This document shows, piece by piece, positions 59,047 through 64,000 of a stretch of 64,000 nucleotides of DNA. The position numbers were made by a program, and so were the translations under genes. Each line of letters starts with the position of its first letter. Position 1 is the first letter of the stretch. The notes under the pieces are model-generated. The model was not told the origin of the DNA and did not search any database. It was given only the letters and a program-made list of their open reading frames with translations. The stretch comes from Neoroseomonas lacus. GTDB taxonomy: Bacteria > Pseudomonadota > Alphaproteobacteria > Acetobacterales > Acetobacteraceae. The stretch lies in NCBI RefSeq assembly GCF_014644535.1, contig NZ_BMKW01000006.1:310001-374000 (forward strand), given 5' to 3'.

Positions 59047-60359
59047 ATGACGCGCCGGGAGTGCCGATCCGCCGCCCCGCCTTCCTGGACGAGCCGGCCG
59101 TCGCCGCGGTGCTTGCGGCGCTGCCCGGCGCGCGCGCGGTCGGCGGCTGCGTGCGCGATGCGTTGGCGGCACGGACCTCGGCCGATGTCGATGTCGCCGC
59201 ACCCTTCACGCCTGAGGAGATCTCCGCCCGTCTGCGCGCCGCCGGGCTCAAGGTGTTCGAGACCGGCCTTGCTCATGGCACCGTGACCGCGGTGAAGGCC
59301 CACCAGCCTGTCGAGGTCACCGCACTGCGCCGCGACGTGTTGACCGATGGCCGCCACGCCGTGGTCGAATGGACGACGGATTGGCATGAGGACGCGGCGC
59401 GGCGCGATTTCACCATCAACGCCATGTCGCTCACGCCCGAGGGCATGCTGTTCGATTATTTCGGTGGCCGGGCTGACCTCGCGGCGGGGCTCGTGCGCTT
59501 CGTCGGCGATGCCGATACGCGCCTGGCCGAGGATTACCTGCGCGCCCTACGATTTTTCCGCTTCCAGGCGCGCTACGGCCGGGGCGCGCCGGATGCGGCG
59601 GCGGTGGCGGCGATCGGCCGGGCGGTGCCGGGCCTCGCGCGGCTTTCGGCCGAACGGGTCTGGATGGAGCTGAAGCGTATCCTCGCCGTGCCCGACCCGG
59701 TGGCGACGCTGGCGCTGATGGCCGCGACAGGCGTGCTTGGCGCGATGCTGCCGGAGGCGCGGCCGCCGGGGCTGGTGCCGCGTCTTGTGGCGATCGGTGC
59801 GCCGGCCGAGGCGATGTTGCGCCTATCCGGGTTGCTGGCGGGCAGCGGCGCGGCGACCGGCCGCCTGTCCCGCCGGCTGCGCTTCTCGGGCAGCGAGGCC
59901 GCCCTGCTGGACGCCCTGCTCGGCGGCACCGAGGGCGAGGGATCGAACCTGTTTCGCCTCGCCCCCACCCTGGCGGGCGCAGATCTGCGCCGCGTGCTGA
60001 CACAGGCCGACCAGCGTTGGCGCGGCGTCGATGCCACGGCGCTGTTGCTGGCGCGGTCCTGGCTGGCGCAGGCCTTGCCGCGCGAGGATTGGGCCATGCC
60101 CGGGACCTGGTCCGGTGAGGCTGCCGCGTGGGATGCCCTGCGCGCGCGCATCGCCGCAGAGCCCGTGCCGATGTTCCCGCTGGCGGGGCGGGATGCCTTG
60201 GCGCTGGGCCTTGCGGCCGGCCCGGCGATCGGGATTGCGCTCGATGCGGTGCGGCAGTGGTGGGTAGCGCGTGGCTGCGGCGATGACCTCGAGGCCTGCC
60301 GCGCAGAGCTGCGCCGGCGCCTGTCGGCGGATGGCGGCGGGGCCGCACTCGGGGGATGA
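59043..60359 (+). CDS. cca: CCA tRNA nucleotidyltransferase
   Basis: A 438-residue class II tRNA nucleotidyltransferase that adds or repairs the 3' CCA end of tRNA. The catalytic head shows AVGGCVRDALAARTSADVDVA (GGxxRD, DxD with Asp residues for Mg2+), RRDFTINAM and DYLRALRFFRFQARYG as further conserved motifs; the C-terminal helical body is divergent. GTG 59043 overlaps the DUF6111 stop. It is an essential enzyme in organisms whose tRNA genes lack CCA. The next gene is an ABC exporter after 330 bases. Confidence 0.94.
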   Translation: MNDAPGVPIRRPAFLDEPAVAAVLAALPGARAVGGCVRDALAARTSADVDVAAPFTPEEISARLRAAGLKVFETGLAHGTVTAVKAHQPVEVTALRRDVLTDGRHAVVEWTTDWHEDAARRDFTINAMSLTPEGMLFDYFGGRADLAAGLVRFVGDADTRLAEDYLRALRFFRFQARYGRGAPDAAAVAAIGRAVPGLARLSAERVWMELKRILAVPDPVATLALMAATGVLGAMLPEARPPGLVPRLVAIGAPAEAMLRLSGLLAGSGAATGRLSRRLRFSGSEAALLDALLGGTEGEGSNLFRLAPTLAGADLRRVLTQADQRWRGVDATALLLARSWLAQALPREDWAMPGTWSGEAAAWDALRARIAAEPVPMFPLAGRDALALGLAAGPAIGIALDAVRQWWVARGCGDDLEACRAELRRRLSADGGGAALGG

Positions 60360-60692
60360 GTGGGGGATCCGGCCCCGCCGCGTTTACCGGAACGAAACAA
60401 GAACTAGCATGACGCCACGACAGGTTTCAAGAGGGATGATGTGACAGTTGATGCGATGCCGGTCTGGCGGCGCCCGCTGGTCGGCCATGCGGCGCGCAGG
60501 CCGAATACGCCTCCGTGAACCCGGGCGCAGGGTGCAAGGCGTTGCACTTTATGGCGGTCAAGCAAGGCATTCGACACTTCTGCGGAGCGGACATCCTCGC
60601 GCGACCGGGTGATTCCCCGCAGGCGCCATTGCTCGGCCCGTCCAGCCAGACCCCGGATACCGTCGCCGCCCATTCCGGGCTATCCCGCGACC
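60360..60692. other. 333-base gap between cca and an ABC exporter
   Basis: No gene is convincing here. A small hairpin GTGCAA-GGCG-TTGCAC followed by TTT (60532-60550) may be a weak terminator for the cca transcript. An AT-richer segment near 60390-60445 (GAACGAAACAAGAACTAGCATG) may contain a promoter for the downstream exporter. Confidence 0.4.
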
Positions 60693-62441
60693 ATGGCCAA
60701 AGCCCTCGACACCTCCGCCCGCGCCTTGCTGCTCCGCCTATGGCACGACCATCTGGCGGGGCATCGGCGCGGCATCCTCATCGCGCTGGCCTGCACGCTT
60801 GGCGTGGCGGCCAGCACGGCGCTGTATCCGGTGGTCATCCAGCAATCCTTCGACCGCTACACCGAGGGCCGGCATGACTGGCTGTGGCTGGTGCCGGTCG
60901 TCATCATCGCGGTCACCTCGCTGAAGGCGGCGGCGCAGTTCGGCCAGGCGGTAGCGATTCAATCCGTCGTGCTGCGGGTCATCGAAGGGCTGCAGAACGA
61001 CCTGTTCCGGGCGTTGACGCGCGCCGACCTCGCCGCCGTGGCGCGCGAGGCGCCGGCCCGCCACGCCGCCCGCTTCACCACCGATGCGGCGCTGATCCGC
61101 GAGGCGCTCACCAAGTCGATCAACGCCGTCGCCGATGCGCTGACGCTGGTCGGGCTGGTCGCCTCGATGGTGTGGCTCGACTGGCAGATGTCGCTGGTGG
61201 GTGGGCTGCTCTACCCGATCGCGGTGCTGCCGATCCTGAAGTTGGGCAAGCGCATCCGGCGCGCCTCGGGCGGCATGCAGGAACGCGTGGGCGAGGCGGC
61301 GGCGGCGTTGACGGAATCCTTCGGTGCCGCCCGCGTGGTGCGCGCCTATCGGCTGGAGGCGGCCGAGGAGGCCCGTGCCGCCGGCCTCTTCGCCCGCCTG
61401 CGGGAGAGCCTGTATCACATCGCCCGTACCCGCGCTTCGCTCGACCCGATGCTGGAGGCGCTGGGCGGCTTCGCCGTCGCGGCGGTGCTCGTGTTCGTCG
61501 GCTGGCGCGTCGCCTCCGGGGCGGGGACGGTCGGTGAATTCACCGGCTTCGTCGCGGCGCTGCTGATTGCCTCGCGCCCGGCGCGCGCGCTGGGCTCGCT
61601 CAATTCGGCGCTGCAGGAAGGCCTGGCCGGGCTGTCGCGCGTCTATGGCGTGGTGGATGTGCCGCGGCGGATCACCGACGCGCCGGACGCTGCGCCGCTG
61701 CCGCCTGGCCATGGTCGCGTCGAATTCGCCGGCGTCGGCTTCACTTATGAGGGCGTGCCGGATGCGGCGCTGGCGGGGCTGAGTTTCACTGCCGAACCGG
61801 GGCAGACCATCGCGCTGGTCGGGCCGTCGGGTGCCGGCAAATCCACCGCCATCGCCCTGGTGCCGCGGCTGTATGACGCGACGGCAGGCGCCGTGCTGGT
61901 CGATGGGGCCGACATCCGTGCGGTGACCATCGCCTCGCTGCGCGACGCCATCGCCTATGTCGGCCAGGACGCGACGATCTTCGACGACACCGCGCTGGCC
62001 AACATCGCCTGCGGCCGGCCCGACGCGACCCGCGCCGAGGTCGAGGAAGCCGCCCGCGCCGCTGCCGCGCATGACTTCATCGCCGCCCTGGCCAATGGGT
62101 ATGACACGCCGCTGGGGTCGGGCGGGTCGCGGCTGTCGGGTGGGCAGCGACAGCGCATCGCGCTCGCCCGCGCCCTGCTGCGCAATCCGCGCATCCTGTT
62201 GCTGGACGAGGCGACCAGCGCGCTCGATGCCGAGAACGAGGCGCTGGTGCAGCAGGCGTTGGCCCGGCTGCGCGCCGGGCGCACCACGCTGGTGATCGCC
62301 CACCGGCTGGCGACGGTGCGGGACGCCGACCGGATCGTCGTGATGGAACAGGGGCGCGCCGTCGAGCAGGGGGACCATGCGGCGCTGATGGCGCAGGACG
62401 GGCTCTATGCCCGGCTGGTGCGGACGCAGGCATTTGGGTGA
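60693..62441 (+). CDS. ABC exporter half-transporter (MsbA-like)
   Basis: A 582-residue half-size ABC exporter: six membrane helices (residues about 25-330) and a C-terminal ATPase with Walker A GPSGAGKST, signature LSGGQRQR, Walker B ILLLDEATSALD and H-loop IAHRL. The membrane part contains the intracellular loop FTTDAALIREALTKSINAVADALT typical of lipid A/lipid exporters. It likely works as a homodimer in the inner membrane. It is similar in design to the exporter at 24647 but not obviously a recent duplicate. Element K follows. Confidence 0.93.
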   Translation: MAKALDTSARALLLRLWHDHLAGHRRGILIALACTLGVAASTALYPVVIQQSFDRYTEGRHDWLWLVPVVIIAVTSLKAAAQFGQAVAIQSVVLRVIEGLQNDLFRALTRADLAAVAREAPARHAARFTTDAALIREALTKSINAVADALTLVGLVASMVWLDWQMSLVGGLLYPIAVLPILKLGKRIRRASGGMQERVGEAAAALTESFGAARVVRAYRLEAAEEARAAGLFARLRESLYHIARTRASLDPMLEALGGFAVAAVLVFVGWRVASGAGTVGEFTGFVAALLIASRPARALGSLNSALQEGLAGLSRVYGVVDVPRRITDAPDAAPLPPGHGRVEFAGVGFTYEGVPDAALAGLSFTAEPGQTIALVGPSGAGKSTAIALVPRLYDATAGAVLVDGADIRAVTIASLRDAIAYVGQDATIFDDTALANIACGRPDATRAEVEEAARAAAAHDFIAALANGYDTPLGSGGSRLSGGQRQRIALARALLRNPRILLLDEATSALDAENEALVQQALARLRAGRTTLVIAHRLATVRDADRIVVMEQGRAVEQGDHAALMAQDGLYARLVRTQAFG

Positions 62442-62464
62442 GGGGCAGCCTCAGTCGGGACGAG

Positions 62465-62738
62465 CCGGAGAGGGGCTTTGCTCCTCTCCGGACCACACCC
62501 CACCAAGGGCCTAAGGGCCTTTGGAAACCTCCATCTGGCGCCGGGCGGCAAGGTCAATCCCGGCCCGCATCGGGCAGTTCGGGCGCAGGAGCGGCTTTGG
62601 GCACCCATCCCGGTAATGGGGCACGAAGCCAACAGATGGCATTCCAAAGCGCACTGCCCGATGGGTCACCATTGGCGTCGCGTCGCAACGTCAATGGGTT
62701 TCACGGCGGGGTGGCTTGGAAGGGCGGCGCCCCACCAA
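62465..62738. repeat. Compound inverted-repeat element, copy K (right arm interrupted)
   Basis: Left half intact: hairpin CCGGAGAGGGGC/GCTCCTCTCCGG (62465-62491), ACCCCACCAAGGGCCTAAGG, CCTTTGGAAACC, CCATCTGGCGCC. Right half: CCAACAGATGGCATTCC, CAAAGCGCACTGC, then the nested module (62668-62698) stands where ACTTTGG is expected from element E, after which CGGCGGGGTGGCTTGGA resumes and an imperfect hairpin ends at 62738. This shows the module replacing part of an arm. It starts 23 bases after the exporter stop. Confidence 0.85.
62668..62698. repeat. Nested 31-bp palindromic module, copy 4
   Basis: CCATTGGCGTcGC and GCaACGTCAATGG with a short loop; the same palindrome as at 14561, 26425 and 34334, but here inside the right arm of its host element instead of the left. 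Confidence 0.78.
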
Positions 62739-62787
62739 TCTCCGCCCCACACCATCGGGCGTCGCCCAACGGAACCCGAACTGACCG

Positions 62788-63939
62788 ATGACCAACCGCT
62801 GGGCCGAACTCGCCATCCTCGCCGCCGCGCGCGTCGCCATGGGCGCGCAGTTTCAGGTGGTCGGCGCGCTGGGACCCTTGCTGATCGGCTCCCTCGCGGC
62901 GGATTGGGCACAGCTTGGCACGCTGATCGGCGCCTATTCCGCCTCGGGTGTGCTGGTCGCGCTGCCGGCGGGGCTGGTGATGGCGCGCCTTGGCGACCGG
63001 GCGGTGCTGCTGCTCGGCGTCGGGCTGATGGCGTTGGGCGGCATCGTGCTGGCCTTGGCCGGCGGCTTCGGGATGGCCATGGCCGGGCGGCTGGTCTCGG
63101 GCATCGGCGGAGCGCTGCTGGCGATCGCTTGTGCCAAGATGGTGCTGGACCGTTTCTCCGGCCCCGCGCTGTCGCCCGCGCTGGGGATGATGCTGGTGGC
63201 CTGGCCCAGCGGGATCGGCCTTTCGCTGATCATCCTGCCGTTGCTTGGGGCGGATTGGCGCGGCGGGCTGTGGCTCTCGGCAGCGGTCTGTGCAGGCTCC
63301 TTCGTGCCGCTGTGGTTCGCCTTACCGAAGGGGGCGGGTGCCGGCGCGGCGCCGGCGCGGCGGGGCGGGCTGTTGCGCAGCGAGTGGGGGCCGCTGCTCT
63401 CGGCCGGTGCGATCTGGGGCTTCTACAACGCGGCCTTCGTCGTCGCGCTGGGCTTCACCCCGGCGGTGCTGGTCTCGCGCGGCTGGACCAGCGAGGCGGC
63501 CGGTGGCGTCACCTCGCTGATCAGCTTCGGCATCCTGCCCCTGTTGCCGATGGGTGGTGCGCTCGCCGAACGGATGGGGCGGCCCATCCTGGTCACCGTC
63601 GGCTGCATGCTGGCGATGGCGGGCTGCCTGGTCGCGGTGGTGGCGGGGCTCGCGCCGTGGCCGTGGCTGCTGGCCTTTGGCGTGCTGGCAGCACCGCCGG
63701 CCTCGCTGGTCATGGCCATGGTCGGGCGCGCGCTCTCGGCGCCGAGCCGCGCCTTCGGCATGGGGGTGCATTACACGCTGTTTTATGGCGCGCTCGCCGC
63801 GCTGCCGCCGCTGGCGGGGCTGGCGCGCGACGTCACTGGCGCGCCTGCGGCACCGCTATGGGCGGCGGTGGTGTTTCTCGCCATCGCGCTCGCCGCCGTG
63901 CCGGTCTATCTGAGGCTGGCATCGAGGAAACCCGCATGA
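62788..63939 (+). CDS. MFS transporter (CynX/NimT-like)
   Basis: A 383-residue major facilitator with 12 predicted helices. The first helices (LAILAAARVAMGAQFQVVGAL, then LIGAYSASGVLVALPAGLVMARLGDRAVLLLG with an MFS loop-2/3 pattern) and the repeated motif in the second half (SFGILPLLPMGGALAERMGRP) support the fold and resemble the cyanate-permease subgroup. Transport of a small anion or efflux is possible; the substrate is not predictable. It follows element K after 49 bases. Its stop overlaps the next gene start by four bases. Confidence 0.9.
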   Translation: MTNRWAELAILAAARVAMGAQFQVVGALGPLLIGSLAADWAQLGTLIGAYSASGVLVALPAGLVMARLGDRAVLLLGVGLMALGGIVLALAGGFGMAMAGRLVSGIGGALLAIACAKMVLDRFSGPALSPALGMMLVAWPSGIGLSLIILPLLGADWRGGLWLSAAVCAGSFVPLWFALPKGAGAGAAPARRGGLLRSEWGPLLSAGAIWGFYNAAFVVALGFTPAVLVSRGWTSEAAGGVTSLISFGILPLLPMGGALAERMGRPILVTVGCMLAMAGCLVAVVAGLAPWPWLLAFGVLAAPPASLVMAMVGRALSAPSRAFGMGVHYTLFYGALAALPPLAGLARDVTGAPAAPLWAAVVFLAIALAAVPVYLRLASRKPA

Positions 63940-64000
63940 GCGCCCCGCCCGATCCCGACGCGCTGTATCCGGTGCCGGGCGATACCGGGACGGTGCTGCT
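63936..64000 (+). CDS. Unidentified gene, cut by window end
   Basis: The frame starts with ATG overlapping the MFS stop (ATGA) and reads MSAPPDPDALYPVPGDTGTV at its start, then leaves the window. Only about 21 residues are visible, without a signal peptide, so no family can be assigned. The tight coupling with the MFS transporter suggests a shared role in the metabolism of the transported compound. Confidence 0.5.
   Translation, partial: MSAPPDPDALYPVPGDTGTVL

Noticed and set aside
1..64000. CRISPR arrays, tRNA/rRNA genes, integrases or intact insertion sequences
   Set aside because: I found no regularly spaced repeats with unique spacers, no tRNA-type TTCGANTC arm in a plausible cloverleaf, no rRNA sequence and no transposase or integrase reading.

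Overview
The window is a high-GC chromosomal segment of an alphaproteobacterium, most likely an Acetobacteraceae member of the Roseomonas type. The evidence is the uniformly GC-rich third codon positions, several orphan Bug/TctC-type receptors, branched-chain-amino-acid-type ABC operons, a DUF6111-cca pair, and the alphaproteobacterial order plsC-miaB-phoH-ybeY-corC-lnt-XRE regulator. I see no rRNA, tRNA, CRISPR array, intact insertion sequence or integrase. The genus is an inference from content; no database was searched.

Layout: 1-5854 is a tightly overlapping operon for a branched-chain-amino-acid-type ABC importer (two ATPases, receptor, two permeases) with a GAF protein and an amidohydrolase. 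5864-8977 (minus strand) holds an orphan peptide-type receptor, its likely GntR regulator and a metzincin-like protease. 9204-11712 is tcuAB (tricarballylate oxidation). 12096-19464 holds an aspzincin protease, a thiolase/DUF35 pair, an enoyl-CoA hydratase, a CHAP lipoprotein, a PEGA-like lipoprotein, a Bug receptor and TerC. 19765-24650 holds tatA, the methionine-salvage trio mtnB-mtnD-mtnC, a frameshifted 2'-5' RNA ligase-like gene, corA and an acetamidase/formamidase. 24647-34285 holds an ABC exporter half-transporter, a peptide-type receptor, a small phage-baseplate OB-fold gene, an unknown protein, an opine-dehydrogenase-like enzyme, a Bug receptor and a PlsC acyltransferase. 34731-41130 is the miaB-phoH-ybeY-corC-lnt-regulator block for RNA maturation and the envelope.

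41319-48202 holds a sugar kinase and a pseudouridine synthase whose start codons overlap back to back, a LysR/AhpD-like divergent pair, a PNPOx-like flavoprotein and a large MscS channel. 48293-52810 holds an MFS transporter, a HIG1-type twin-helix protein, etfB-etfA and a 3-hydroxyacyl-CoA dehydrogenase preceded by an AT-richer in-frame ORF. 53040-64000 holds a DUF992 protein, a 3-hydroxyisobutyrate-dehydrogenase-type enzyme, a voltage-gated-type K+ channel with a zinc ribbon, an MmyB-type regulator, an SDR, an Asp/Glu-racemase-like protein missing one catalytic Cys, DUF6111-cca, a second ABC exporter and an MFS transporter running to the window end.

The most striking feature is not a gene. 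A family of dispersed, compound inverted-repeat elements (nine full-length, one degenerate, one solo hairpin; about 175-425 bp each apart from the 25-bp solo copy) sits just after stop codons. Each has a terminator-like outer hairpin (GGAGGGGC-loop-GCCCCTCC), a subterminal palindrome built on AAAGGCCT/AGGCCTTT, and a GGCGCC boundary; the set is repeated in inverted order at the far end. They occur only in convergent or tandem gaps, never in divergent promoter gaps or inside genes. Four carry a second 31-32 bp palindrome (CCCATTGACGTTGC...GCAACGYCAATGGG) that appears to have replaced part of one arm. ORFs predicted through these elements are artefacts.
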